A DNA stretch of 64,000 nt, from assembly GCA_036186865.1 (NCBI GenBank), contig AP025071.1, forward strand, positions 9,841,879 through 9,905,878, written 5' to 3'. The notes under the pieces were generated by a model. The model was not told the DNA's origin. It did not search any database and worked only from the letters and a program-made list of their open reading frames with translations. Numbering within the stretch: the first letter of the stretch is position 1; the number at the start of each line of letters is the position of its first letter. This DNA comes from Eustoma russellianum. Taxonomy: Eukaryota; Streptophyta; Magnoliopsida; Gentianales; Gentianaceae. The position numbers and the translations under genes were made by a program. This document shows positions 11,820 to 24,902 of the stretch, one piece after another.

Positions 11820-13448
11820 AGAACCCATACATCTAAAGGCACATAAATCAAGTGGTTCCTTGATAGTGGTTGCTCGAGACACATGACAGGTGACTCAAGC
11901 TTGTTCTCAAAGTTGAAAAGGTTACACAAGGTGGATTGGTGACCTTTGGAGACAACAATGAAGGAAGAATCATTGGAAAAGGTACAATAGGAAGCCCAAG
12001 TACGCTTCAAATCTCCAACGTCTTCTTGGTAAGTAATCTATCCTATAATCTACTTAGCATCTCACAGTTTATTGACAACGGTTTTGATGTGTGTTTCGCT
12101 CATCCATATTGCAATATAATAAATAAAAATGGAGAAACAGTATTAAAAGGAAAAGGGGAAGGAAATATTTTACGCTTTCTATGGATGACATGTTAGACGC
12201 TAAGTTTAAGTGTTTTATGTGAAATGAACGTAACGTTAATTTGTGGCATAGGCGATTAGGACACATTGGCATCTCAACACTTGAAAAACTTCAACGAAGG
12301 AACCTAATATGAGGATTGCCTAAACTTGTTTTGGACAACTTTTAGTTGTGTGAATCTTGTATTAAAGGCAAACAAACACGCGAGTCACTTAAACCCAAAA
12401 ATGAAATTAGCACATCTAGAGTTTTAGAATTACTACACATTGATTTCTTTGGTCCTAGTCGTACTAAGAGTCTTGGTGGACGCCATTATGCATGTGTTAT
12501 CGTTGATGACTTTTCTTGCTATACTTGGACTTTATTTCTTGCAAATAAAGATGATAGTGCCATTGAAATTGCGAAACTAATAAAACAACTTGAAAAAGAA
12601 TATGGTTTGAATGTGAAAAAGATTAGAAGCGATAGAGGCGGTGAATTTAAAAACAAGGACATGATTGCGTTTTGCGAAAAAAAGGAATTAAACACGAGTT
12701 TTCTCCACCTAGAACACTACAATTAAATGGAGTAGTAGAAAGAAAGAATAGGACACTACAAGAAATTGCTAGAACCATGTTGTGTGAAAATAAGTTGCAT
12801 AGATTTTTGTGGGCGGAAGCCGTAAATTGTGCATTCTATATAGTTAATCGTTTGTCAATTAGAAAGAAAATAAATGAAATTCCTTATGAGATAGTAAATG
12901 ATCGCATGCCTAAAATTGATTACTTTCGTGTTTTTGGTTGCAAATGCTTTATTTTGAATACAAAAGATAATTTAGATAAATTTGAATCTAAATCAATTGA
13001 ATGCATTTTTGTTGGATATTCTATGAACTCTAAAGCATATAGATGTTATGATCCCATCACTAGACAAATTTTAGAATCTATTCATGTGAAGTTTAATGAA
13101 TTTGGTGAGGTTGAACAAGATAAAGAATATGACGATGATCTTGAACTAAAGCCCGTGTTTGATGATATGAAAGAAAGTGTCGTGCATGATGAATCCAACA
13201 CACTAGAAATGCATGATCACTTAGAAATGCATGAAAACTTAGAGAATAATCAACTAAGATGGTATAGGAATCACCCACATGACCTTATCATAGGCGATAT
13301 AACTCAAGGTATCCGACCACGTAGAAGAATAATTTCGGATGGAATAAACCAATTTCATGCTATAATATCCGAAATTCAACCTAAGAACGTTTTTTATGCT
13401 TTGAGTGATTCTTCTTGGGTTGATGCTATGCTTGATGAAATAAATCAA
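11820..13448 (+). pseudogene. Copia A protease and integrase, broken
   Basis: The protease active site FLDSGCSRHMTG is at 11856-11890. The pre-integrase zinc motif LWHRRLGH...CESCIKGK follows (12240-12370), then the integrase core: HIDFFGP (first Asp), IRSDRGGEF (second Asp) and NGVVERKNR (catalytic Glu, near 12735). The C-terminal GKK-like region runs on with VGYSMNSKAYRCYDP. Integrase inserts the cDNA into the genome. There is a stop at 11848, further stops near 12310 and 12344, and a frameshift near 12700. The reading is then cut at 13448 by solo LTR D in the stretch leading into RT. Confidence 0.88.
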
Positions 13449-14884
13449 TGTTAGGAAATCAACCGAGATCACTGCAAAAACGCGCAGCGGAAAACAAAAC
13501 TTGATCTCTGATTTCCTACCAAGGATCCATGTTGTTCGTTTAATTCGACAAAAGAAATCAAAAAACTACCTCCGTAGATTCGAAGTCTGCAGATAGAAGA
13601 GGTGCGAAATCACAAACACCCTCTGTCGGTATCCACACGAACGCTTCCGCCCGGAGTGCTAGCTCTTCAAACGGCGCGGCTGAAGAACTCGGTTTTCACA
13701 AAAACGATTCTTGCCCTTTCATTTTCTACTGGTTGTGTGGTGTACGAGATACACCATACTCAGTACATATATATCGATATCAAAAATCCGATTCCTTATC
13801 GGATTGGTTAATACCTATCATAATCCGCACCAAATACGGATTCTGTTAGGATTAGATAAAACCAATCAAAATCCATATCAGATATGGATTCTCTGTTATT
13901 ATCCGATGATATAAATATATACAAAAACAAAATTAATAATAATAATAATAATTAATATCCAATATTAATATTATTAATATTAAAACGATAATAATAATAA
14001 TAATAATTAATATCCAATATTAATATTATTAATATTATTAATCTCAGCTATACGCATTCTTGTGTGTGACCCGATAGGCCCATATTAATTGGCAGTTGAT
14101 TAAATCTCTATTAAACCAACAAGTCGTAATTGGCCTCTAGCAAGGCATTACAACTACCCAATTAATACGAGTAAAGTCCAACTAGCCTAATAATAGTAAA
14201 TGCATTAATCCCTTTGTCACACGATATCTAGTTTGAACATAAGTCATGGTCAACGTCATACTTATATAGTTCAAACATATGATTACTCGATCTCTAAGTA
14301 GACTGATAAAACAAATGATATTGATCACACTATCAAGTCATTTGAGCACGGCCATGCATTTCACAGTCTCACTAATCGAGGGGCCCAAAGATATCTCTCT
14401 CAAAAGAGAGAGACAAATTCTATCTTAATTGTTCAATATCCTCTACATAATTTCTATCACATTCAATCATGACCTTTATTATTATCAAGTTACGGATAAT
14501 GTTTGATCATGTCAAAATATAATAGTCCTTATGTTGGAAACTATGACAATCTCAAGTCAAAGGATTAAAACATGACTATCATGAGATTTACTTATGACGC
14601 TAATCCATGTAGCAATCTCATGATGGGTCTATCCAATACACTGTTCTCTAACAAGTATCTATGAGATTGATTCGTATCACCATACACATAATCATCTCAT
14701 GATTATCAAATCAATACTCATACTGATTATAAATTATTTTATCTCCATAACAATAATGAATCAGGGACATATATCAAAATTGTGTAACATACTAACCAAC
14801 AATAATGATAATAAAACCTCTTTTATTAATAATAAATGCATAACATAAATATCCAAATCATGGCCTAGGGCACATACACTAACA
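13449..14884. repeat. Solo LTR 'D' of an unrelated retrotransposon (1,436 bp)
   Basis: Starts TGTTAGGAAATC and ends CACTAACA, a terminal inverted TGTTAG/CTAACA pair. It is flanked by the duplication ATCAA (13444-13448 and 14885-14889). It shares nothing obvious with the A, B or gypsy LTRs. An AT-rich block at 13930-14045 holds a tandemly duplicated unit of about 55 bp built on AATAAT and TTAATATCCAATATTAA. No ORF of interest. Orientation cannot be fixed without internal sequence. Confidence 0.88.
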
Positions 14885-14904
14885 ATCAATTCGTAAGAAA
14901 TGAT

Positions 14905-16803
14905 TGTAAGACCTGTAAAGAACCACTAGAATTTGGTTTTTAAAATATTTTGACCCAAAAACCTAATTTCTGAAAAACATTTCTGTTTTTAGATCCTGAT
15001 TTAAAACGTTTGAAAGACCAGGTTATAAACCTTCAAAAATTCTGAAATTTGGAGAGATTGTACTCTCAGATGTTCTGACTATCTCCTAAAAATTTCAGAT
15101 TACAATTCAACTCCTAACCCTTTGAAAATATGTTTGTGGTCAGATTGCACGAATCTGCCAGAAGCAGTACTCCGATTTGAAAATTTTATTCCGATTAATT
15201 CGTGACTCCAAATGGTTTAAAAATTTAATGAAAAACCCCTTAAGATATTTATTTTAATGGGTTGAAACAGTTTTGAAAAATTCCTTTAGGAAGTATGTCA
15301 AATATGTTGATGTTCTCAACCTTTAAAAGTCTGAAAATCAGATTGCACTAGTCTTAGAACTATTAACGTTTGATTGACTTATACTTGTCCAAATGGGTTG
15401 AAACTTGCACCAAATGAAAGACAAGAGGTGTGGCTATGTTTCTGGAAAAGTTTATGATTTTTGAAATTCGTTTTATATTTTTACTATTGCAATGAAAACG
15501 ATGCAAAGTGCGGGAAACTGAAAGTAAAGTTCTGAAAGTAATAACACCGAGAATGTTATACTGGTTCGGTTAACACAACCTACTCCAGTCTTCGAGGACA
15601 CCTTCTTCGGTTATCACTAATCACAAATAAACACCTTACCACAAGGATTGCTGGAGTTACACACCAACTCCAACCCTTTACACACAATACAATCAATCAC
15701 ACCAATCACGAACACCACCACTGAACGGATGAAGGTTTGATCACACCTTGATCAACCTTTTACAACAATTGAAACATGTATGGTGGTCTAATCAAAGCCT
15801 ATTCAATATATTGAATTTAAGAACAATAGGCTTGAGAGAGGTAGAAGATGAAAGAAATGTAGAAGAAGAGAATAGTGGATCCTTGTGCACTTGAGAGACA
15901 ATGAGAGTTGTATTGCTTTTGTTTGGCTCTCTTCTCTTCTTTTTAATCATGATTTGGCCGCCCTAGGGTCTTCCATCACCTTGAGAATTATCTTTAATGC
16001 CCTTGGAAGATTACTTTGTGTAGATATGACGCATCTTGGTCACTTGGCACAACTTGATTGGATGAATATCTTGACTTTTCTTACTTGGAACTTCATGATT
16101 GGTCCAACCTCGTCACAATTTAGTAGCTTTACAAATCTGAGATTAACATCTAAAACATGTGACAAATAAAGTTTAAAATATTGCCAAATAATCAACAATT
16201 AATCCCCTCAATTTTGGAAGCAAATTTGATCATCATTCAAGAGCCAAACTTGCCAACCTCTTTGTCTCACATTCTGAATTTTTCAGCATGTGTTACATTT
16301 GCCAAGAGTTTGAATTGTTACCTTGTGTAGATCTCTCCTTTATGTCACTAACCTTTTGTAGTATATTCTTCACCAATCAAGATGCCAACTAAGCTCCACA
16401 TAGGCTCCTCCAAGGCTGCAGTAGGAGTGTATGATGTTTAGCAATGTGCTGAATTTCATTTTTGTAAACTTTGTAAAATAGTGCACAATAATTACACATG
16501 TATGGTATATTCCAATCAGCCCTAAATTTGAATATTCTAGTACACTTTAATATGTATTGAATATGTAAAAAGTGTCCAGATACATGTTACATGTCATGCC
16601 AAAAAAGTTCCATGTGTTGTGTTTGGAGAAAACCGAATTTTCGACTTTTGTCGATTACGCGATTTTTCTTCGATTAGATTCAACTTTCTTGCACATGTTA
16701 TATATATTGTGTCACACATAATATACATAAAATAAATTAAATATTCAACTATAATGGCTGATTAAAGTGGCAACCCATGCGACAAAAAATTGAATTTAGA
16801 ATC
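14905..16803 (-). repeat. A' solo LTR, first segment (A-family LTR, reversed)
   Basis: Reverse complement of the distal part of the copia A LTR. A' inserted into copia A just before RT, with duplication ATGAT at 14900-14904. The right-hand copy is split by gypsy-2: AT at 35116-35117, complete again at 53780-53784. The LTR continues at 28524-28932 and 34741-35115; together these give about 2.7 kb, matching the length of A's own 3' LTR. It contains the conserved hairpin at 15561-15588. No coding sequence. Confidence 0.85.
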
Positions 16804-19480
16804 TGTTGGACCATGCACCTGCAATAAACACCAATAAAGGGGGGTGAAAAGTGGTTAATGGAAATTACACTACTACCCTTTGTAAAAATCCCCTTTGAAA
16901 ACAGAATATGAGACCACCTCAGATTCAGAACCCGTATTTGAAAAATTAAAAACTAAGTGTATGCAACTCCAAAAATTATGAAACTTTTCCGAATTTAACT
17001 TCAATGTGTTAACAAGACTTTGTCCAAATATCAGACAAAAATAAGATTGTTTGACCCTTAAAATTAATAAAAAGATTCATATGGTCAATCTGGACAGAAT
17101 TGAACAGAATGTTGCAGATTTCGAAAAACGTGTTTCTCTTTCAATACTCAACCAAAAAGGTTGATTTTTATATCAAAACACTCCTTAGGATGTGTAGATG
17201 ATGTTTCCAAAAGGCCTTGACCTTAAACAATTCTTGATAAATACATAATTTAAGGTTTCTCAAAACTGGTCAGATTGCAGCCAGAATGCAGCAGTTATCT
17301 TGCAAAGACTGAAAGACTAACTTTCTCTTGCTCAAATCAAGTGACTCTTGTTGTAAATGAAAGCTAACAGTCTGACGTATAACTCCACCAAAAATCACGA
17401 ATTGTGAAAGTGTTTAGCTATTTTTGCAAATCGTGAGAAATTGTGTGAAAACTGCAGTAGAAACAGGCAGAAAACAGAAATGAAGAAACAAGACAAGAAC
17501 ACCGAGAATTTATCCTGGTTCGGTCAATGTGACCTACTCCAATCCCAAGGAACACCTTTCCTTGGTTTTCAGTATGAAATGAATCACCTTAAAACAAGAA
17601 CCAAGCTTGATGCTTGGGTTATATGCCAATCCTATTAAAGACTTGGATGAAAACCTTCTAAGCAACACTTAGTTGCAACACCTTTACCACCTATTGATGT
17701 AGCCTTATAGAAATGGCTAATCAATATTACAAATGAAGCTCAAGAGGCTTGTAGCTCAACAAATACAACAAGAACACCTTTGCTACAAAGAATGGAACAA
17801 GAACAACAACAAGAAGATGATAACTAGACAATTCAACAAATGCTTTCAAGTGAGCTTCAAGTGTGTTTCATCTTCTTCACCATTGCCTCCTATTTATAGT
17901 GTGAATTGAGCTTTGGAGATAAGAATGCACATGTTTCACCATCTTCATCATCAATTCCAAGTGTCTTCACATCATTGGTTGGCCTTGTACACTTAGCAAA
18001 ATAAGACAACATAATTGGTCCACCTTGGCACAATGATGTTGGCCGAAAATTACACCATGGCATGCTCCTTTATCCTTTGCAAAATGTAGATAATATGGAG
18101 AAGATAATACCTCAACTTCTTGGCATAAACATAGGACATGTGAGGCTGACATTTCTTGGATAAAAACAACTCAAATTCAGCTCCAAGATGCCTTAGTAGC
18201 CATTGGCTTCATTCTTTGGATTTTCCAAAAATAATCTTGATTATCCTTTGTAAAATGTAGATAATAAGGGAGGATAATACCACAAAAATACCCTCAACTA
18301 CAAGCACAAGAATAGGACATGTGAGAGCTTCATTTTGACTAAAAAATTCTGCCAAGAATACCAAGTAGCTATTGGCTACACTTTTGAAATATCCTAGTTG
18401 GCAATTTTTGCCAACTAGCTCCTTTTTGATTGGTCCACTTGTCACCAACTTATAAAATATGTATACCATCATATCCACCTGATTATACATGTTTTTGAGC
18501 ATATAAATGTGTATATAAACTTATATTTTTGACAAAAAGATCACCAAATAATAATTGACAAGATTATGTCAATATATAGCACCAAAATTCCAACCATTTC
18601 TTCTTAAATGTCGTGAACATTTCCACACCTTTGACACCATAAAATTCTCTGTATAATGATGATAAATATGCTCCCATAACATATATAAGAGGGTCATCAA
18701 GAAAAAACAGAATGTGACATCTCAAATCGTCACATATCCAGCTATAGTCAATAATATCATCATGTGAGAGAATAAGATAAAGAACCACCATATAATCTTC
18801 AAGATAATAATAGTTCAACTCCAGAATTAAGATAATAATATGATCAAGAGAATAAGTAAGAAATAATCATGATATCACCTTTGTCATGATAAATAGGATG
18901 AGAATAAGTCATTGATAGATATCCACCATATCATGTTCCTATAAAACTCAAAATACCAATTTTGCCCTTTTAGGTAAGTTGTAGAAACTTCCAAGTCACG
19001 TTAGTTACAAGACATTTAAAATCACCAAAAACACATAATAATCACATAATAAACATGTATAAATCATATACAAATGAAAACAACCAATTTAACACATTTT
19101 AGAAAATTATTTCTAAAAACCCTAAACATCGATCGATCGAAGTGCCTCAGCTTCAGAGATCGATGTCTCACAGTAAGCTTCAGAATTTGTCTCTGACCTA
19201 CATCGATCGATCGAAGTGAGGGTTCTATCTACATCTTTCGATCAATGTGTCTCAGGTTTAGAGATCGATCTCTCACAGTAAGGTCTTGAACTTTCACTAC
19301 GTTACATAGATCGATTGATGTGAGGGATCTATGTACATAGATCGATCGATGTGCAAAAACCTGAGAGATCGATGTCAACTTTTTCAACTTTTAATCACAT
19401 ATAACACCATGTATGATATTTTTAAATATTTACCACTTAAAATCATGCCTTTGAAAATTGTCCAAACATATTTCTCAACA
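16804..19480 (-). repeat. 3' LTR of the - strand copia-B element (2,677 bp)
   Basis: On the + strand it runs from TGTTGGACCATGCACC to TTTCTCAACA. Relative to the other LTR it has lost about 100 bp near 18855 but keeps the 415 bp missing there. U3 palindromes of GATCGATC type lie at 19130-19380. Confidence 0.9.
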
Positions 19481-21515
19481 TTCTCCCCCTTTTGGATGAT
19501 TTTCAAAATAACCTAACATGATTTTAATGTCACAACTTATAACCGATTGTTTATCATAAATTTATCAATTGTTTCACCAAATTTGTACCAATTGTTTTAG
19601 AAACTAATCTCCAACCAATTACCAATTGTTTTCACACTGTTTTTAAATTCTCAACTCTCATGTATTCGTGTGCTCCCCCTCAAGTTATACTCTTCCCCTT
19701 ACCTATGCTCAACTTATAGCAATTGAAACTTAGCATATTATTCAACCAACCAAATTATGAATTACCAAATAAAATCATGTTCTTATTCTATCTCCCCCTT
19801 TATTTTGCAAAACTCAAAATACCAATTTTGCCCTTTTTTGTAAGTTGTAGAAACTTCCAAGGAACGTTAGTTACAAGACATTTATAATCACCAAAAACAC
19901 ATAATAATCACATAATAAACATGTATAAATCATATACAAATGAAAACAACCAATTTGACACATTTTAGAAAATTATTTCTAAAAACCCTAGACATCGATC
20001 AATCGAAGTGCCTCAGCTTCAGAGATCGATATCTCACAGTAAGCTTCTGAATTTGTCTCTGACCTACAACTACCAATCGAAGTGAGGGTTCTATGTACAT
20101 CGATCGATCGATGTGTCTCAGGTTTAGAGATCGATGTCTCACAGTAAGGTCTTGAACTTTCACTGCCTTACATAGATCGATCGATGTGAGGGATCTATGT
20201 ACATAGATCGATCGATGTGCAAAAACTGAGATATCGATGTCAACTTTTTCAACTTTTTCAATTTTTAATCACATATAACACCATGTATGATATTTTTAAA
20301 TATTTACCACTTAAAATCATGTCTTTGAAAATTATCCAAACATATTTCTCAACATTCTCCCCCTTTTGGATGATTTTCAAAATAACCTAAACATGATTTT
20401 AATGTCACAACTTATAACCAATTATTTATCATAAATTTATCAATTTTTTCACCAAATTTGTACCAATTGTTTTAGAAACTAATCTCCAACCAATTACCAA
20501 TTGTTTTCACACTGTTTTTAAATTCTCAACTCTCATGTATTCATGTGCTCCCCCTCAAATTATACTCTTTCTCTTAACCTATGCTCAACTTATACCAATT
20601 GAAACTTAGTATATTATTCAACCAACCAAATTATGACTTACCAACTAAAAGCATGTTCTTATTCTATCTCCCCCTTTATTTTGTAAAACTTAAAATACCA
20701 ATTTTGCCCTTTTTGGTAAGTTGTAGAAACTTCCAAGGCACGTTAGTTACAAGACATGTATAATCACCAAAAACACATAATAATCACATAATAAACATGT
20801 ATAAATCATATACAAATGAAAACAACCAATTTAACACATTTTAGAAAATTATTTCTAAAAACCCTAGACATCGATCGATCGAAGTGCCTCAGCTTCAGAG
20901 ATCGATGTCTCACAGTAAGCTTCAGAATTTGTCTCTGACCTACATCGATCGATCGAAGTAAGGGTTCTATGTATACGATCGATCGATGTGTCTCAGGTTT
21001 AGAGATCGATGTCTCACAGTAGGGTCTTGAACAATCACTATCTTACATAGAGCGATCGATGTGAGGGATCTATGTACATAGATCGATCGATGTGCAACAA
21101 CCTGAGAGATCGATGTCAACTTTTTCAACTTTTTCAACTTTTAATCACATATAACACCATGTATGATTTTTTTAAATATTTACCACTTAAAATCATGCCT
21201 TTAAAAATTATCCAAACATATTTCTAAACGTTCTCCCCCTTTTGGATGATTTTCAAAATAACCTAACATGATTTTAATGTCACAACTTATAACCAATTGT
21301 TTATCATAAATTTATCAATTGTTTCACCTAATTTGTACCAGTTTTTTTAGAAACTAATCTCCAACCAATTTCCAATTATTTTCACACTGTTTTGAAATTC
21401 TCAACTCTCATGTATTCATGTGCTACCCCTCAAATTATACTCTCCCCCTTAACCTATGCTCAACTTATACCAATTGAAACTTAGCATATTATTCAACCAA
21501 CCAAATTATGACTTA
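19481..21515 (-). repeat. Tandem array: 3' untranslated tract plus LTR start, units of about 875 bp
   Basis: The purine-tract complement TTCTCCCCCTTTTGG recurs at 19481, 20355 and 21231, spacing 874 and 876 bp. Each unit is about 330 bp of 3' untranslated tract followed (reverse strand) by the first 540 or so bp of the LTR with its GATCGATC palindromes. At each seam (near 19808 and 20684) the LTR start breaks off and rejoins the untranslated tract at the purine tract CAAAATAAAGGGGGAGA. The third unit is cut at 21515 by the LINE fragment. No ORF is supported. Confidence 0.85.
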
Positions 21516-22684
21516 TCCGCCATTATTTCAACGACTTGATTGACATTGCTGCACACCAAGCCAGGGACTGGCGCACTTTCTTAATAATGGTATGGTTTGA
21601 GGCACCATCAAATTTTTTAGGCCATGTACAACGTATATATCTGGGTATTCTCTTTTGGAATATATGGAAGAATTACGCTGCATCGGTGTTTGGTGATGGA
21701 TCATGGTCACAACGTGCCATCCTTCAAGATATTAGGAGTGACATTTTCATATGGGCAAAATCACAAAGTGGGACAAAGATTGCAGCAAATGTTCCACGGC
21801 TGGTTAGCATGGGCCTCTCTCCCTTACTTCGATCCAATAGGGTTCGGATCATTCGTTGGTGTCCTCCTCCAACAGGCAGATTAAAGTTGAATACGGATGC
21901 ATCTGTTGGTCGACATGCAGCAGGCGGCGGGGCAATTGTTTGGGATACAACAGGCTCTATAATTCATGCATTCTCTTTCCCATTGCAACATGATTATCCA
22001 TTACGGATTGAAGCTCAAGCAGTTCTTATTGCTCTTACATATTACCTTCCACGGTATGGACATCTTGAGGTCGAGGTTGATTGTCAGCAGTTAATTCATT
22101 TTATGTATACTTCTACTATGCTTGCTCCAGATTTACACAGACTTCGGGTCCTTCTTCGTGCCTCTTCCATCTGCTTGCATTATGCTCCTCGTGAGGTTAA
22201 TCAGGCTGAACATTTTTTGGCGCAAGAAGCGTTAGGGCGTACCACTATTGCATACTATCCTCGTTTGACAGCCCTTCCATCGTACCTTCAGGGTATCGTC
22301 TTGACTGACTCTACATTTCCCACCTTTCGGCCTTCTTCTGATATGGATGCCTAATATCTAGTATTTGTGTATCGCGCTATCTTCTGTTCGACTGGGCTTC
22401 AGCACATACATTTTATTCTCATTCTACTTTATGATTCGGATGTACAGTGTAATTCTTACAACAATATAAATATGCACGGTTTTCCCTTCGCCATGGTTTT
22501 ATCCACAAGGGTGGTTTTACATGGCAAGGTTTTAATGCGACATATCATATATTGTTGCACATTCACTTCCATTATGTACTTATATTATTTATTCTCATAT
22601 GATGACTTCCGTTTCATTTTTGTAACATGGTATTCCTCCGCCATAAGAGAGGCTACATAATAAAGTTTCTAGTTTTCTAAAAAA
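21516..22684 (+). mobile_element. 5'-truncated LINE fragment (L1-like, RNase H end)
   Basis: Contains the RNase H end of LINE ORF2, a 3' untranslated region and a short A-tail (22678-22684). Its 3' region shares stretches such as ATGGTATTCCTCCGCCATAAG with the reverse-strand LINE at 28933-34698, so the two are one family. It sits inside the - strand copia-B copy. About 1 kb of that element (RT C-terminus and RNase H) is missing at the junction, and no target duplication is visible. Confidence 0.85.
21536..22354 (+). pseudogene. LINE ORF2 C-terminal fragment with RNase H domain
   Basis: An open frame of about 272 codons with no start of its own. Residues 1-100 belong to the linker after the RT zinc region. 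RNase H follows at about residues 105-230, with Asp in LNTDASVGRHAAGGGAI, Glu in RIEAQAVLIAL and Asp in VEVDCQQLI; the fourth acidic position reads AEHFLA. RNase H would remove RNA from the LINE RNA-DNA hybrid. The frame is open throughout, suggesting a fairly recent insertion, but without endonuclease and RT it is a dead fragment. Confidence 0.85.
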
Positions 22685-24902
22685 ATAATGTGTTGTCTAT
22701 GGTTCCCCTTTGATAATTATTTGCAATAAGAAAGTTTGCAAATCTATCATACCAAGCTCTTGGAGCTTGTTTCAAACCATATAGAGCTTTCTTAAGCTTG
22801 TATACATGGTTAGGATTCTCTGAATCTTCGAATCCAGGGGGTTGTTTCACAAACACCTCTTCTTGGATGTATCCATTCAAGAATGCACTCTTGACATCCA
22901 TTTGGAAGAGTTTAATGTTTGTTAGACTTGAAATCGCATGTAACAATCTAATTGCTTCTAGTCGTGCAACGGGTGCAAAGGTTTCTTCATAATCTATACC
23001 TTCTTGTTGATTATAACCTTGTGCGACTAGTCTAGCCTGATTTCATGTGATGTTTCCTTGTTCATCCATTTTATTCCTAAAGACCCATTTGCTTTCTATT
23101 ATTGACTTGTCTTCAGGTTTAGGTACTAAGTCCCACACGTTGTTATTGGTGAATTGATTTAATTCCTCATGCATAGCATCTATCCATGATATGTCACCTA
23201 AGACTTCCTTAACATTCTTAGGTTCTACGTGTGAGACTAAACTATGTCCTTCAAGTTGACTTATGTTTCTACGTGTTCTAACCCCAACACTTGGATCCCC
23301 AATGATTAATTCTTTAGGATGCCACCAATTCCTAGATTGACTAGGTTCACCCTCATCTTGTTCAAATATTTCATTACTGTGAACATTGTCGTATATAATT
23401 GAATCATCTTGTAAATTAGTTGTATTATCTTCCAATTGCAAAATCTCTTCATTTATTTCATCTAAGGGTTCATGCATGTCTTGTTCAGGGGGAGTTGGTT
23501 CTAGATGATCAATTACAGGCTCAAGTAATACATCATTATCAAACATATTTTCAACATTATTCTCAGGTTTATGTTGAGTTTTATCACTAACTTCAAAGCA
23601 TGCATTTTCATTGAATTTCATATGTATAGATTCAATTATTTTTCTAGATGCAGGATTATAACACCTATATGCTCTTGAGTTAGTTGAATACCCAACAAAT
23701 ATGCATTCAATAGACTTTTGTTCAAACTTGTCTAGATTATCCTTAGTGTTCAACATAAAACATTTCCATCCAAAAACCTTAAGATAATCTACTTTAGGTT
23801 GTCTATTGTTTAACAATTTATAAGGTTTTTATTTAATTTCTTTCTAATAGATAGCCTATTTATAATATAGCATGCGCAACTAACAGCTTCAGCCAATAAA
23901 TATTTAGGTAATTTATTTTCACATAGCATAGTTCTAGCAACTTCTTGAATTGTTCTATTTTTACGTTCCGTTGAGTTCTGGTGTTCTAGGCGGTGAGAAT
24001 TCATGTTTTATTCCATGTAATTCACAAAACTTGATTACATCTTTGTTTTTAAATTCTCCACTTCTATCACTTCTAATTCTTTTAACATATTCTTCGTAAA
24101 TGTTTTCAAGTTGCTTAATAAGAGTTTCGATTTCCAATGGAGCATTGTCTTTGTGTGTTAAGAACAATGTCCATGTGTAGTGTGAGTAATCATCTACTAT
24201 GACACACACATAGTAGTGTCCACCTAGACTTCTTGTCCTACTCGGACCAAATAAGTCTAAGTGAAGCAATTCTAGTACATGACTAGTACTCACTTCATGT
24301 TTCGGTTTTAATGTTTCTTTAATGTGTTTTCCTTTAATACATGTTTCGCACATTTGAAAATTATCTAAGTCTAACTTAGGCATTCCTCTAATTAAATTCT
24401 TCTTAGATAATTTCTTAATGGTTGAAGTTCCTATATGTCCTAATCTTCTATGCCATAAATTCACATAAAAGTCATGTGATATTAGACACTTGACCTTAGC
24501 ATCTAACATGTTATCTAAGGTAAGAGTATAAATGCTACCATCTCTATTTCCTTTTAGTACTATTTCTCCTTTTTAATTTATTATATCACAAGAATTGGGA
24601 AGAAAAGAAACATTATAGCCACAATCTATACGTTGAGAAATACTTAATAAATTATAAGAAAGATTACTTACTAACAACACATTTCGTATTTGAAATGTGT
24701 TAGGGTCCCCAATTGTTCCTTTTCCAACAACTTGTCCTTTGCTGTTGTCACCGAATGTTACCTTTCCTCCATTCTTGATTTGTTCCAACTCGGTGAATAG
24801 TTTGGGGTTCTCCGTCATATGCCTTGAACATCCACTATCTAAAAACCATTTGGTTTTTAGATTCTTTGACTTTGCCTCCTTCTTGCATTCATTGCGTTTT
24901 TC
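22685..24902 (-). pseudogene. Protease, integrase and partial RT of - strand copia-B
   Basis: Reading leftward: protease KWFLDSGCSRHMT (about 24845-24805), pre-integrase LWHRRLGH and CETCIKGK (24445-24330), integrase DLFGP / IRSDRSGEF / TERKNRTIQ (24270-23960), a C-terminal region (23816-23043) with VGYSTNSRAYRCY, then the RT start with FLNGYIQEEVFVKQPPGFED and YGLKQAPRAWYDR (22946-22690). It stops at TIDNTLFF where the LINE fragment begins, so the YVDD box and RNase H are gone. Frames are broken near 23815, 24000, 24510 and 23040. Confidence 0.88.

Noticed and set aside
13930..14045. AT-rich duplicated block as a possible origin or matrix-attachment site.
   Set aside because: It lies in solo LTR D and is a simple tandem duplication of AT-rich sequence; nothing else supports such a function.
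19130..21115. Regularly spaced palindromic GATCGATC repeats resembling a CRISPR-like array.
   Set aside because: Part of the U3 region of a plant LTR; spacers are themselves repeated and no cas-like gene is present.
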